Positions 36,161 to 45,862 of a DNA stretch of 64,000 nt are shown here, one piece after another. The notes under the pieces are model-generated. The model worked only from the letters and a program-made list of their open reading frames with translations, made no database searches and was not told the DNA's origin. The stretch is from Hyphomicrobiales bacterium (lineage in GTDB: Bacteria > Pseudomonadota > Alphaproteobacteria > Rhizobiales > Rhizobiaceae): assembly GCA_900473915.1 (NCBI GenBank), contig UCNG01000002.1:191078-255077 (forward strand), in the 5' to 3' direction. A program made the translations under genes and the position numbers. The first letter of the stretch is position 1. Each line of letters begins with the position of its first letter.

Positions 36161-37289
36161 ATGCGCGCGGAAATCGAGACGCTGGTTGACGAAATCCAGC
36201 AGGCCATAAGCCTGCTGAGGAGGCATCTTTGACTGGGATCAGGCGATAAAACGTCTCGGCTATCTCAACCAGAGAGCCGAAGATCCCACGCTTTGGAATG
36301 ATGCCCAGGAAGCCCAGAAGCTGATGCGCGAGCGCCAGCAGCTGGAGGACAGCATCAACGGAATCAACCATCTGACGCAGACGCTGAACGACAGCATCGA
36401 ACTCATCGCCATGGGCGAGGAGGAAGGTGACAAGTCGATCATCGAGGACGCGGAAACCACCATCCGCGACCTGAAGGCCGAGATCGACCGACGCCAGATC
36501 GACATGCTGCTTTCGGGCGAAGCTGATGCGAACGACACCTATGTCGAAGTGCATGCCGGTGCCGGTGGTACCGAAAGCCAGGACTGGGCATCGATGCTGC
36601 TGCGCATGTATACGCGCTGGGCTGAACGCAACGGTCGCAAAGTCGAAGTGATGGAAGTGCACGAAGGCGAAGAAGCGGGCATCAAGTCCGCGACCATTCT
36701 GGTCAAGGGGCACAATTCATACGGCATGATGAAGACCGAATCGGGCGTTCATCGTCTGGTCCGCATTTCGCCTTATGACTCCAACGCCCGTCGCCACACG
36801 TCCTTTGCCAGTATCTGGGTCTATCCTGTCATTGATGACAATATCGACGTACAGGTTACGGAAGCCGATGTTCGCATCGACACCTACCGCGCTTCGGGTG
36901 CTGGTGGCCAGCACGTCAACACGACCGATTCGGCAGTGCGCATCACGCATATCGCGACCGGGATCGTGGTGCAGTGCCAGGCGGAACGCTCGCAGCATAA
37001 GAACCGCGAAAAGGCATGGTCGATGCTGCGCGCTCGTCTTTATGAAGAGGAGCTGAAAAAGCGTGAAGCCGCGACGGATGCGGCGAATGCCACCAAGACC
37101 GACATTGGCTGGGGGCACCAGATTCGCTCTTACGTCTTGCAGCCTTATCAGCTCGTGAAAGACCTTCGTACAGGCGTCGAAAGCACCAATCCGCAGGAAG
37201 TGCTGGATGGCTCCGTTACGCCGTTCATGGAAGCGGCACTTGCCCACCGTATTCAGGGTGGCGGCGAGATGATCGAAGACATCGACTGA
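36161..37289 (+). CDS. prfB: Peptide chain release factor 2 with programmed +1 frameshift
   Basis: RF2 releases peptides at UAA and UGA. Translation begins at ATG 36161 and reads 23 codons ([20 protein letters not shown] start) to CTT (36227-36229). The next codon is UGA (36230-36232); the ribosome shifts +1 and continues GAC TGG GAT from 36231 ([11 protein letters not shown]) to 37289. The signals are complete: AGGAGG (36218-36223) three bases before CTT TGA. The joined product is about 375 residues, the usual length. The GGQ motif is in [20 protein letters not shown]; the codon-reading tripeptide, SPF in Escherichia coli, reads SPY here. Confidence 0.97.
36218..36233 (+). promoter_or_regulatory. 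prfB frameshift site
   Basis: AGGAGG (internal Shine-Dalgarno), 3-base spacer CAT, slippery CTT and the in-frame stop TGA followed by C. Pairing of AGGAGG with 16S rRNA promotes the +1 shift, and RF2 scarcity at UGA allows it, giving autoregulation. Confidence 0.96.
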
Positions 37290-37316
37290 TCGGTCAAAAT
37301 CTCCAACATCCACGAT

Positions 37317-37344
37317 AAAACCCGGCTTCTGGCCGGGTTTTGTT
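37317..37344. terminator. Bidirectional terminator between prfB and the LytM gene
   Basis: AAAACCCGGC (37317-37326) pairs with GCCGGGTTTT (37332-37341) over TTCTG, with U-rich flanks on both strands. Confidence 0.9.
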
Positions 37345-37355
37345 GTTTCAGAGGC

Positions 37356-38708
37356 TCAGAGCAGTGGTTCTATCTGTTTGCCAGCCTTCAGAAAGTTGAC
37401 CGGATTGACGGCACGGCCATTTTCACGAACTTCGTAATGAAGATGGCTGCCGGTTGAGCGCCCGGAGCTTCCTGCCTCGCCGACTATAGCCCCGGCTGCA
37501 AGTTGTTGCCCGTCGCGCACCACAACGCGGCTCAGATGGGCGAAGCGGGTGGAAAATCCATTGCCGTGGTCGATCTCGACCATATTGCCATATCCACCGA
37601 AACGACCAGCCTTCACGACCTTGCCCGCCGCGGTGGACTTAACTGCCTGGCCATATGCCGCACGAAAGTCGATTCCCGAATGAAAGGCAGCCGTTCCGAG
37701 AAACGGATCACGGCGCACACCGAACAGGCTGGTAACGGGCTTGCCGGGAGCTGGATTGGCCAGGGGCAGGGCGCTTACCCGTTTGCGTACCTGATCAAGC
37801 CGGTCAAGCGCGCTGTCGAGGTTGCGCAATTGCATATCGAAATCATTGAGCACCATACCGGGCGACGAAACCGGGATAAGCGGCCCGCCCATCGCCACAT
37901 TCGCGTTGGCAGGCGTTTCGATGCGCAGTCCTGCCGCGTTCAAGGTGTCGAGGATGCTGTCGGCTTTTTCATAAGCCGCGTCAGCCAGCACACGCACTTT
38001 GCCGTTCTGCTCGCTTTCGATCCGATGAAGGTTCTGGTTGATGGTCGCCAGTATCTTGTCCGAAGTCTCAAGTGTCGATTCACCCGAAAGCCCGCCAGAA
38101 AGACGCAAGCCCATGGAACCGGCATCGGCGCGACGGTCGGGCTTTGCCGTTGGATGTTTCCCCGGTACAGGTCCGGTGATGATCGGATCGATACCCGGAA
38201 AATTGCGTCCTGCCAGCGCTTCATTCGGGATAAGCTGGCTATGCTGCTCAAGATCCGGCGCGCTTTCCACAGGCATGTCCGGCATCGGCTGCAATTGTGA
38301 AGCGCGTTCCAGCAGAGGTGCAAGTTTGCCGTCGCGCGCACTCAGCGTCTGCTGGCGCTGCATGAGTTCGGCAACCTTGTTTTCCATCACCTGCTGATCG
38401 AGCATCTGCCGGCTGGTAATGCGGTCAACCTCGGTACGAAGGGCGGAGATGCGGTCTTCATAAAGTTGCTGATTGCGGGCATGACGCGCAATACCGGCGC
38501 TCATGAGGTCGTCACGAAGAACCAGATAGGCAGTTGCGCCAAGATATCCTACAGAAAGCGCCAGGAAAGCTGCACCGCCGAGAGCCGCCATCCACGGGCG
38601 AAATGTGAAATGATTGATTTTTTCGCCACGCGCAATAATCAGGACAGGTGGTTCCTTGCGTTCCCCGAACACCTTCTTGGTTGATGTTTTCGCCTGCTTC
38701 CCAGTCAT
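37356..38708 (-). CDS. M23 (LytM) metallopeptidase with membrane anchor and coiled coil
   Basis: Probable peptidoglycan endopeptidase. The 450-residue protein has a cytoplasmic basic N-terminus, one membrane helix (about 40-66, AALGGAAFLALSVGYLGATAY), a coiled-coil region (about 75-120) and a C-terminal M23 domain. Unlike the NlpD-like gene, the metal ligands are intact: FHSGIDFRAAYGQAV (HxxxD), RFAHLSRVVV and SHLHYEVRENGRAVNP (HxH). It converges on prfB. The layout resembles the DipM/EnvC class of cell-separation factors, but it is membrane-anchored and probably active. Confidence 0.9.
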   Translation of the reverse strand: MTGKQAKTSTKKVFGERKEPPVLIIARGEKINHFTFRPWMAALGGAAFLALSVGYLGATAYLVLRDDLMSAGIARHARNQQLYEDRISALRTEVDRITSRQMLDQQVMENKVAELMQRQQTLSARDGKLAPLLERASQLQPMPDMPVESAPDLEQHSQLIPNEALAGRNFPGIDPIITGPVPGKHPTAKPDRRADAGSMGLRLSGGLSGESTLETSDKILATINQNLHRIESEQNGKVRVLADAAYEKADSILDTLNAAGLRIETPANANVAMGGPLIPVSSPGMVLNDFDMQLRNLDSALDRLDQVRKRVSALPLANPAPGKPVTSLFGVRRDPFLGTAAFHSGIDFRAAYGQAVKSTAAGKVVKAGRFGGYGNMVEIDHGNGFSTRFAHLSRVVVRDGQQLAAGAIVGEAGSSGRSTGSHLHYEVRENGRAVNPVNFLKAGKQIEPLL

Positions 38709-38841
38709 GCCAGCCGCATGCCCCTTCTCGATTCCCTAGCCTGATTACAACTTATTAGGGTTAACAGACCTTTACTTTTAAGGCTTGCGCGGGCCATGCG
38801 AGCAGGTTTGTTTTGACCAGAGAGCTATAGAAGCGCGGGCA

Positions 38842-38940
38842 AGAGCGGTTCCTGTTTTAAAGGAAATGCCGGGAACCGCTCTAACTATTTGTTTTGGCGC
38901 CTTTTCTAACGCAAAACCGTTTCACACTTTTGGCTCGGAA
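38842..38940. repeat. Composite palindromic element, Bru-RS-like
   Basis: AGAGCGGTTCC (38842-38852) pairs with GGAACCGCTCT (38872-38882), followed by a second part with AAAACCGTTTCACACTTTT. The whole is nearly the reverse complement of the element at 61852-61951, sharing GTGAAACGGTTTT, AAAACAAA and AGTTAGAGCG blocks in order. About 100-bp palindromic elements of this kind (Bru-RS1/RS2) are known in Brucella. Confidence 0.7.
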
Positions 38941-38945
38941 ATACT

Positions 38946-39773
38946 CTAGATCGATACTGGCGACAGCGAGCGATAAAAGGACGGGGTCAACCCAGCTTCG
39001 GCCCGTGCCAGTTCGTTGAACGGCGGCTTCAGATCGCCGCGGAAATTTGCACGAACCAGCTCCTGAAATCTGGCGACCGGGTCGATTCTGTTTCGGGCAC
39101 AGAAGAAACGAAACCATTTGGCGCCTACGGCGACATGCGTTTTTTCGTCGTTATAGATCACGTCGAGGATTGCAGCAGTCTCATGGTCGCCGGTCTCGAT
39201 CATTTTCTCAAGCAGCGATGGTGTCACATCAAGTCCGCGAGCTTCAAGAATAAGCGGCACGACAGCGAGACGCGCTTCGAGGTCGTTGCGGGTCTGGTGA
39301 GCGGATTGCCAGAGCCCGTCGTGAGCGGGCATGTCACCGTAATCCGCACCCAACGACTTGAGGCGGTCACGCAGCAGCGTGAAATGTCGGGCTTCGTCGT
39401 CGGCCACTTTCATCCAACCGTCGAAGAAGCTGCGCGGTATGGGTTTGGCGGCAAAACGGGCAACAATGTCGAGCGCAAGATCGATGGCGTTCAGCTCGAT
39501 ATGAGCGAGGGCATGCATCAAAGCGATACGCCCGTGTTCCGTGTTGAGTGACCGCTTCTTCAACATGCGGGGAGACACGAGTTCAGGTTTTTCAGGGCGT
39601 CCGGGACGTTCCGGCAAAGGAGGATCGAGCGGACTGCGAACCGATAGTATACGGCCAAACCAGCGAGCGGCAGTTTCTCGTGTCAGTCTGACCTTTTCGT
39701 CAAGATCGCTGGCGCATATGGCGCGGATCGCATTGCCGCGCAACGTCTGGTCATAGGTTGGCTTGTTTGTCAT
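38946..39773 (-). CDS. DUF455 ferritin-like protein
   Basis: A 275-residue protein with a helical, ferritin-like core: HALAHIELNAIDLALDI, WMKVADDEARHFTLLRDRLK and ILDVIYNDEKTHVAVGAKWF contain paired Glu/His (AHIE, DEARH, NDEKTH) that look like di-metal ligands. The family is DUF455; its activity is unknown. The start is 3 bases after the bcp stop, so the two are one operon and may act together in oxidative-stress or iron handling, which is inference. Confidence 0.85.
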   Translation of the reverse strand: MTNKPTYDQTLRGNAIRAICASDLDEKVRLTRETAARWFGRILSVRSPLDPPLPERPGRPEKPELVSPRMLKKRSLNTEHGRIALMHALAHIELNAIDLALDIVARFAAKPIPRSFFDGWMKVADDEARHFTLLRDRLKSLGADYGDMPAHDGLWQSAHQTRNDLEARLAVVPLILEARGLDVTPSLLEKMIETGDHETAAILDVIYNDEKTHVAVGAKWFRFFCARNRIDPVARFQELVRANFRGDLKPPFNELARAEAGLTPSFYRSLSPVSI

Positions 39774-39776
39774 CGT

Positions 39777-40241
39777 TCAAAGCGCGCGTGCAGCCGCCAG
39801 AACCGCATCGGCATGGCCGTCCACTTTTACCTTGTTCCAGACCTGAGCGATGTTTCCTTTCGCATCGATCAGAAACGTCGTGCGTTCCACGCCCATATAT
39901 TTACGTCCATACATGCTCTTTTCGACCCATACGCCATAGGCTTCAAGCGCTACCCGGTCCTCATCCGCGGCAAGGTCAACGGTCAGGTCATGCTTCTTGC
40001 GGAATTTCGCGTGTTTTGTCGCGCTATCGGGAGAGAGACCGATAATGCGAACGCCAATCTTGTCGAACTCCGGTTTCAGTTGCGAGAATGCAATTGCTTC
40101 CCTGGTGCAGCCGGACGTGTCGTCCTTCGGGTAGAAATAGATAACGACCGGCTTGCCTTTGAGGGACGATAGGGAGATTTCACCATTATCCGAAGGCAGA
40201 GTGAAATCGGGTGCCGGATCGCCAACTTGGGGATGAGCCAT
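39777..40241 (-). CDS. bcp: Bcp-type peroxiredoxin
   Basis: Thiol peroxidase of the AhpC/Bcp group that reduces hydroperoxides with thioredoxin. The 154-residue protein has PAPDFTLPSDNGEISLSSLKG, the peroxidatic Cys45 in YPKDDTSGCTREAIAFSQ, and VERTTFLIDAKGNIAQVW. The usual Bcp resolving Cys five residues later is absent (CTREAIAF), and no other Cys is visible, so a 1-Cys mechanism or an external thiol is expected. The DUF455 gene follows 3 bases later. Confidence 0.93.
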   Translation of the reverse strand: MAHPQVGDPAPDFTLPSDNGEISLSSLKGKPVVIYFYPKDDTSGCTREAIAFSQLKPEFDKIGVRIIGLSPDSATKHAKFRKKHDLTVDLAADEDRVALEAYGVWVEKSMYGRKYMGVERTTFLIDAKGNIAQVWNKVKVDGHADAVLAAARAL

Positions 40242-40482
40242 ATCTGTGCCTTTCTTTTATGGATTAGGATGGAAACCACCTGTTACAGTCTGAGCTATCG
40301 CATTCAGGCAGGGCTTGTGCAACCATTGAAGCAGGCTTCATTGAAGGACTCGCGATGGGCGCAAGGTTGCCGGTTCAGGCGTGTGATACGGGTAGGAAGC
40401 AATTATAAAACAAATAATTACGGACACTTAATGAAGTAAATTCTAAAGCGTCCTATGGAATGGCACTCTTGTTCTGGCTGGG

Positions 40483-43400
40483 TTGTTGACAGAGAAACCG
40501 CAGAAAATCCGCTTCAGCAAGCGGGAGATGAAAAGAATCGAGCGTCTTGCCGCCGATGGCGAGGACGGCTTTTTGCCCGGCCCGGCCCGTTCGCGCCGTT
40601 CTTTTCTATCGCGCTGTTCCCATGCCTTTTTGTCGATCTGCATCCTTCTGTTTCTCGTTGTCGGGGCCGGTTTCCTCATTCTTCGCAGTGGCGTTGACAG
40701 CAATCTCTTGCGTGACGAAGCACAGAAAAGCCTGACGCATATTCTTGGCGAAGGCGCATCCGCAGCAATAGGCAGCGCTGCGCTGTCGCTGGATCAGGAT
40801 AACCATGTCGCGCTCGAGGCCCGAGATGTGTCGATCGCGGACCCCAAACAGGGCGTCGAAATCAGTGGAATCAAATCCGTGCGTCTGGGACTGGCGCCGC
40901 TGCCCCTTTTGACGGGAAAGGTGCGCGTGGCCCAGTTGGAAGTCGAAGGTGTTTCCTTTGACATGCCGGAAACGAAGGGGCCAGGATTCTGGAAATCCCT
41001 GCCTTATGACGAACATGGCCTTCTGGATTTCGACGCGGTTTCAGGTGAGCTTTTTGCTGCGATGCGCCGTAGCCTTGACCTGTTGCGCGCGCAGGAGACG
41101 CAGGTCATAGGCATTTTCAACAGCGTAGTTACATTCAAGGTTGGCGATGAGCAGCAGGTTCTGAATATTGAACAGGCGCGCCTCATTGAAAATGGCGGAA
41201 AAATCGGCATCACAGGCAGCGTCATCTGGAAAGGCAAGACAATTGCGCTGGATGGCAAGATTGACCGGCATGCAACTGACAACAGTCTTGCAGGCTTTGA
41301 ATTGAATGTCCGCGACATTCCCGTCACATTGGGTTCTCCGCCTGAAGTTGCGCCTGTCATAAACGGCAATCGCGTCAATCCGGCCCATTTCGAACTGGAA
41401 GCATCTGCACGCTTGTCCTTGATGGGATCGGTAGCCGAAGGCGACAGGCCGGAACGTCTCGCAGCCGAACTTGCCGTGGATGATCTGGACATGCAACTTG
41501 GCAAGGTTGAAGATGTGCGCGGGGGCGTCCGCCTTAACCTCGAACATACGGTGGGCAGCCGTAAGATCGAGATCAAGTCATCCCGCCTGCAGCTTGGCGG
41601 TATGCAAGCACAGTTCAACGGGGCGTTTGGCCCCGAACCGGAAGCCGAAAACAATACAGGCGGGCCGACATACCGTTTTGAGGTCCTGACCACCTCGGCG
41701 ACGAGCATGCCGTCGGAGTCGACAGAGCCGCCACTATCCTTCGCAACCCGGATAGCCGGGCGATATATGGCCGATCAGCAACGCATCCAGTTTGCAAATC
41801 TTGATGTGCAGACGGAAAACGGGCAGCTCTTCGGGCAGGGAAGCATGGCATTCGGCGCAGGTTCGCCGGAAATGATTTTTTTGCTGCGTATTCCCGATAT
41901 GCCTGTTGCCGATGCCAAGCATCTCTGGCCGATCGATGTTGCAGACGGCGCACGCGAATGGGTATTGAAGAACCTATTCGGTGGAACGCTCAAGGATAGC
42001 CGCATCGATATTTCGCTCGCAGGCGGTCGCTTCAACGGACCGGGCCTGCCTCCACCCCTGACGGGTGAAGAAATCAAGGCTGATTTCAAGGTTTTTGACA
42101 CACGCTTCGATGTCGTGGGAGAACTGCCGCCCGTGCGGGACGCGCAAGGTGAAATATCGGTTCGTGGTGCCTATACGACTATCAAGCTTTTGAAAGGCAT
42201 AGCCTACACGCCAAACAACCGTAAAGTTGACGTGTCCGACGGCACGCTCATCATACCTTGGGGACCACAGCGTCCCGTTATCGCTGAACTGGATCTCGGT
42301 GTCTCTGGTGAAGCTGCGGCCATTGCTGAAATTGCCGGGAACAAGCCTATCGACGTTCTGAAGAGTGTGCCTTTCCAGCCCGGAGACGTGACCGGCGATG
42401 TGAAATCGCGCGTCAAAGTAAACTTTGCCGTTTCCAAGGACCCGCCGCCCGGCACGCTTCGCTGGAACGCTGACATCGGCTTCACAGACCTCAATATTTC
42501 GAAGCCGGTAGCAGGTTCGTCCGTAAGCGATGCGACAGGTAACATCAAGGTCGACCAGTCAGCCGCCAAAATTACTGCCGATGCGATGCTTGACGGTGTC
42601 CCCGCGAAGATCAGTCTGATTGAGCCGGTTGATCGGTCCGGTCCGGTCAAACGCGAGCAGAAAGTCAGGCTGGATATCGACGACAAGACTCGTAATGCGG
42701 TCTTTCCGGGGCTGAACTCCATCTTCTCTGGTCCTATGTCGGTTGATCTCGGCATGGAGGATGGCGGCAAGCGCCACGTCTCCGCCGATCTTGGCAAGAC
42801 GCAGATTGACCTTCCCTGGCTCGGATGGCGCAAAGGGGCTGGCATACCGGCGAAAGCGACATTCGATCTGGTTCAGAGCCCGGACGACAAGAGCAAGATG
42901 GATATCAGCAATCTCGTTTTTTCCGGGGATGCGTTCGGCGCCAAAGGCGATCTCTCGATTGCGAAAGGTGACTTTCAGTCCGCAAATTTCAGCGAGATAC
43001 GCCTGAACAGAAACGATAGCCTCGCGGTCAAGGCGACCAAGAGCGGCAGCAGCTATCGTGTCAACGTGCGCGGCTCGCAGTTCGATGCGCGCGCTCTGAT
43101 CAAGCAGGTTTCCGACCTTGGAGAGAAAGGCGGAAGCGGCAGCAAATCCAGAAATCCACGCGTGGTTGTCAGCGCTCAGATCGATGAGGTTGGCGGCTTC
43201 AACGGGGAAACACTGCGCAATGTCAATGTTTCCTATGAAAGCGCTGGCAGCAAGGTTTCGGGTGTATCGGTCAACGCCGTTACATCGTCCGGTGAATCAT
43301 TCGTGGCGACGAACAACGATCAGGGCGATGCGCGCTCTATTTCGCTTCAGTCGAATGATGCTGGCGCTGTTCTGCGCTTTTTCGACTTCTACGACAAGAT

Positions 43401-43926
43401 GCGCGGCGGCAAGATTACTGTCGGGCTTGCAGCACAGGGCAATGGTCCATTGCGCGGCCAGATCGACGCACGCAACTTCGCGATTATCAATGAACCGCGT
43501 CTCGCCAAGATTGTTTCCAGCCCTCCACCCGAGGGGGGCACCAGTCTCAATCAGGCCGTGAAACGCGACATCGACGTATCGCGGGTTGACGTCGAGCGTG
43601 GTTTCTCGCTGATCGAAAAGGGCAATGGCTATCTGAACCTGTCGCGAGGAGTGGTGCGAGGGCCTGCTGTCGGGACGACTTTCCAGGGAACGCTCTATGA
43701 CCAGCAAGGCAACATGTCCATCACCGGCACATTCATGCCTGCCTATGGCGTCAATCGGCTGTTCGGCGAACTCCCGATCGTCGGCGCCTTGCTTGGCAAT
43801 GGACGTGATCGGGGACTGATCGGAATTACCTACAAACTTGCTGGCAGTGCCAAGCAGCCCCAGGTGATCGTCAACCCGATTTCGGTCATAGCGCCGGGCA
43901 TATTCCGCTCAATCTTCGAGTTTTGA
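40483..43926 (+). CDS. Large AsmA/DUF3971-type membrane-anchored protein
   Basis: A 1147-residue protein with one N-terminal membrane helix (about 48-72, ICILLFLVVGAGFLIL) and a long periplasmic beta-rich body with AsmA-like repeats (VRLGLAPLPLLTGKVRVAQL-type, IPDMPVADAKHLWPIDVADG) and a C-terminal DUF3971/AsmA_2-like end (GTLYDQQGNMSITGTFMPAY). AsmA-family proteins (TamB, YhdP, YicH) form long grooves that carry phospholipids between membranes. TTG at 40483 or ATG at 40528 could be the start; neither has a clear Shine-Dalgarno. A terminator follows. Confidence 0.85.
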   Translation: MLTEKPQKIRFSKREMKRIERLAADGEDGFLPGPARSRRSFLSRCSHAFLSICILLFLVVGAGFLILRSGVDSNLLRDEAQKSLTHILGEGASAAIGSAALSLDQDNHVALEARDVSIADPKQGVEISGIKSVRLGLAPLPLLTGKVRVAQLEVEGVSFDMPETKGPGFWKSLPYDEHGLLDFDAVSGELFAAMRRSLDLLRAQETQVIGIFNSVVTFKVGDEQQVLNIEQARLIENGGKIGITGSVIWKGKTIALDGKIDRHATDNSLAGFELNVRDIPVTLGSPPEVAPVINGNRVNPAHFELEASARLSLMGSVAEGDRPERLAAELAVDDLDMQLGKVEDVRGGVRLNLEHTVGSRKIEIKSSRLQLGGMQAQFNGAFGPEPEAENNTGGPTYRFEVLTTSATSMPSESTEPPLSFATRIAGRYMADQQRIQFANLDVQTENGQLFGQGSMAFGAGSPEMIFLLRIPDMPVADAKHLWPIDVADGAREWVLKNLFGGTLKDSRIDISLAGGRFNGPGLPPPLTGEEIKADFKVFDTRFDVVGELPPVRDAQGEISVRGAYTTIKLLKGIAYTPNNRKVDVSDGTLIIPWGPQRPVIAELDLGVSGEAAAIAEIAGNKPIDVLKSVPFQPGDVTGDVKSRVKVNFAVSKDPPPGTLRWNADIGFTDLNISKPVAGSSVSDATGNIKVDQSAAKITADAMLDGVPAKISLIEPVDRSGPVKREQKVRLDIDDKTRNAVFPGLNSIFSGPMSVDLGMEDGGKRHVSADLGKTQIDLPWLGWRKGAGIPAKATFDLVQSPDDKSKMDISNLVFSGDAFGAKGDLSIAKGDFQSANFSEIRLNRNDSLAVKATKSGSSYRVNVRGSQFDARALIKQVSDLGEKGGSGSKSRNPRVVVSAQIDEVGGFNGETLRNVNVSYESAGSKVSGVSVNAVTSSGESFVATNNDQGDARSISLQSNDAGAVLRFFDFYDKMRGGKITVGLAAQGNGPLRGQIDARNFAIINEPRLAKIVSSPPPEGGTSLNQAVKRDIDVSRVDVERGFSLIEKGNGYLNLSRGVVRGPAVGTTFQGTLYDQQGNMSITGTFMPAYGVNRLFGELPIVGALLGNGRDRGLIGITYKLAGSAKQPQVIVNPISVIAPGIFRSIFEF

Positions 43927-43932
43927 TACAAG

Positions 43933-43960
43933 AAAGCCGGGCGCGAGGCCCGGCTTTGCT
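43933..43960. terminator. Bidirectional terminator between AsmA-like gene and tyrS
   Basis: AAAGCCGGGC (43933-43942) pairs with GCCCGGCTTT (43948-43957) over 5 bases; U-rich ends on both strands. Confidence 0.88.
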
Positions 43961-43979
43961 TGTTCGATCATCGTCGAGC

Positions 43980-45233
43980 TTATGCAGGACGGATCAGCAC
44001 GTGGCGCTTCTTGCCAAGCGAGAGCTTGATGACGCCCTGTTCGTTCAATGCGTTTGCATCGATGGTCATGCGCGGATCGCTCACCGGTTCATCATTGATG
44101 CGGACTGCACCGCCTTCCACATGACGACGGGCTTCGCCATTGGTCGCGCACAGTTCGGCGAGAACCATCAGCGCCAGAACACCGATGCCGCTATTCAGCG
44201 TTGCCTTGTGGACGCCCACGGTCGGAAGGTTTTCAGACAGTTCGCCGTCTTCAAAGGTCTTGCGCGCCGTTTCTGCGGATTCCTCGGCGGCATCGCGACC
44301 ATGCAGCATGGCGGTGACTTCCGTTGCGAGGATTTTCTTCGCTTCGTTGATTTCGACGCCTTCTAGAGCTGCCAGCCTGGCGATTTCATCCAGCGGAAGC
44401 GTCGTGTAGAGCTTCAGGAAGCGCTCAACATCGGCATCTTCCGTGTTGCGCCAATATTGCCAGAAATCATAGGCGCTCAGCATCTCGGCATTCAGCCAGA
44501 TCGCGCCGCCAAGCGACTTGCCCATCTTCTGGCCGGATGCTGTCGTCAGCAACGGCGAGGTGAGGGCGTAGAGCTGCGGGGTTCCCATACGGTGACCGAG
44601 ATCAATGCCGTTGATGATGTTGCCCCACTGATCCGATCCGCCCATCTGAAGGCGAATGTCATGGCGCTTGTTCAGTTCCACGAAATCATAGGCCTGAAGG
44701 ATCATGTAGTTGAATTCGAGGAATGACAGCGACTGTTCGCGGTCGAGGCGCATCTTTACCGAATCGAACGAAAGCATGCGGTTGACCGAGAAGTGACGGC
44801 CCACGTCACGCAGGAATTCGAGATAGTTGATGTTGCGCAACCAGTCGGCATTATTGACCATGAGCGCGTCGGTCGCGCCATCTCCAAAGGTCAGGTAGTT
44901 GGCGAAGACACGCTTGATACCGGCAATGTTCTCGGCAATCGTATCCTCGGTCATCAGCTTGCGGGCTTCATCCTTGAAGGACGGGTCGCCAACCATGCCG
45001 GTGCCGCCGCCCATCAGCGCAACGGGCTTGTGGCCGGTCTGCTGGAGCCAGTGCAGCATCATGATCTGGATCAGGCCGCCTGCATGGAGGCTCGGAGCCG
45101 TAGGATCGAAGCCGATATAGGCTGTCACGGTTTCCTTGGCCAACAATTCGTCGAGGCCGCTTTCATCGGAAATCTGATGAATGAAGCCACGCTCGGAAAG
45201 CGTGCGAAGAAAATCGGATTTGAAACCGGACAT
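43980..45233 (-). CDS. tyrS: Tyrosyl-tRNA synthetase
   Basis: Class I synthetase charging tRNA-Tyr. The 417-residue protein starts [16 protein letters not shown] at 45233 with AAAAGGA just upstream; the ORF extension to 45350 is rejected. It has the HIGH-type [27 protein letters not shown], the KMSKS-type [10 protein letters not shown], and a C-terminal S4 RNA-binding domain ([16 protein letters not shown]). The HAGG and KMGKS variants are the TyrRS form. Confidence 0.97.
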   Translation of the reverse strand: MSGFKSDFLRTLSERGFIHQISDESGLDELLAKETVTAYIGFDPTAPSLHAGGLIQIMMLHWLQQTGHKPVALMGGGTGMVGDPSFKDEARKLMTEDTIAENIAGIKRVFANYLTFGDGATDALMVNNADWLRNINYLEFLRDVGRHFSVNRMLSFDSVKMRLDREQSLSFLEFNYMILQAYDFVELNKRHDIRLQMGGSDQWGNIINGIDLGHRMGTPQLYALTSPLLTTASGQKMGKSLGGAIWLNAEMLSAYDFWQYWRNTEDADVERFLKLYTTLPLDEIARLAALEGVEINEAKKILATEVTAMLHGRDAAEESAETARKTFEDGELSENLPTVGVHKATLNSGIGVLALMVLAELCATNGEARRHVEGGAVRINDEPVSDPRMTIDANALNEQGVIKLSLGKKRHVLIRPA

Positions 45234-45392
45234 TCCTTTTCCCTGACTGGTAAGGCGAGGTTGAAACTGGTCGCGAGCGATAGCTTGCTTCCATGTGATA
45301 TGTTCGCCTTTAGCACCAATCAACCGGCAATAACAAGAAAACTCCCGCATCGGCGGGTTGCGAACCGGTAATTTGCTGGCGCGGTCGGGATC

Positions 45393-45725
45393 TCAGTGTT
45401 GAGCTGTGTTTGAAAACAGATTGAGCACGATGACACCGGCAATAATCAATCCCATGCCGAGCACTGCGGCCAAGTCGAGCTTCTGTCCGAACAGCAGCCA
45501 GCCAATCAGGGCAACGAGCGTGACCCCGATCCCGGACCAGACCGCATAGGCAATGCCGACCGGAATGCTCTTCAATGTCATGGAGAGGAAATAAAAGGCG
45601 AGCCCGTAGGCGACGATAACAATCAGGGACGGTCCGAGCCGTGTAAACCCTTCGGACGCCTTGAGGCTGAGTGTTCCGATGACTTCGGATACTATGGCGA
45701 TAGCAAGGATGGCATAAACCGGCAT
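45393..45725 (-). CDS. Small multidrug resistance (EmrE-type) transporter
   Basis: A 110-residue four-helix SMR protein: Glu14 in [13 protein letters not shown] (the drug/proton site), [20 protein letters not shown] and [12 protein letters not shown]. Gln/Glu pattern and length fit the EmrE/QacE subclass rather than SugE (Gdx), but export of quaternary compounds or guanidinium cannot be separated with certainty. Confidence 0.9.
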   Translation of the reverse strand: MPVYAILAIAIVSEVIGTLSLKASEGFTRLGPSLIVIVAYGLAFYFLSMTLKSIPVGIAYAVWSGIGVTLVALIGWLLFGQKLDLAAVLGMGLIIAGVIVLNLFSNTAQH

Positions 45726-45785
45726 GTCACGCCTGTAGGATGAAAAAGGGAAAGCGAATCATGAAATTGCAATAGCAGCTTCGCA

Positions 45786-45814
45786 TGAAAAATCCGGCGG
45801 GAGACCCGCCGGAT
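45786..45814 (-). terminator. Terminator of the alpha/beta hydrolase gene
   Basis: On the minus strand ATCCGGCGGG (45805-45814) and CCCGCCGGAT (45792-45801) form a 10-bp stem with a 3-base loop, followed by TTTTTC. Confidence 0.88.
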
Positions 45815-45862
45815 AAGACGCTGCAAATCTGGAAAACGACGTGCCGGATGGCTTTTTAAGGT

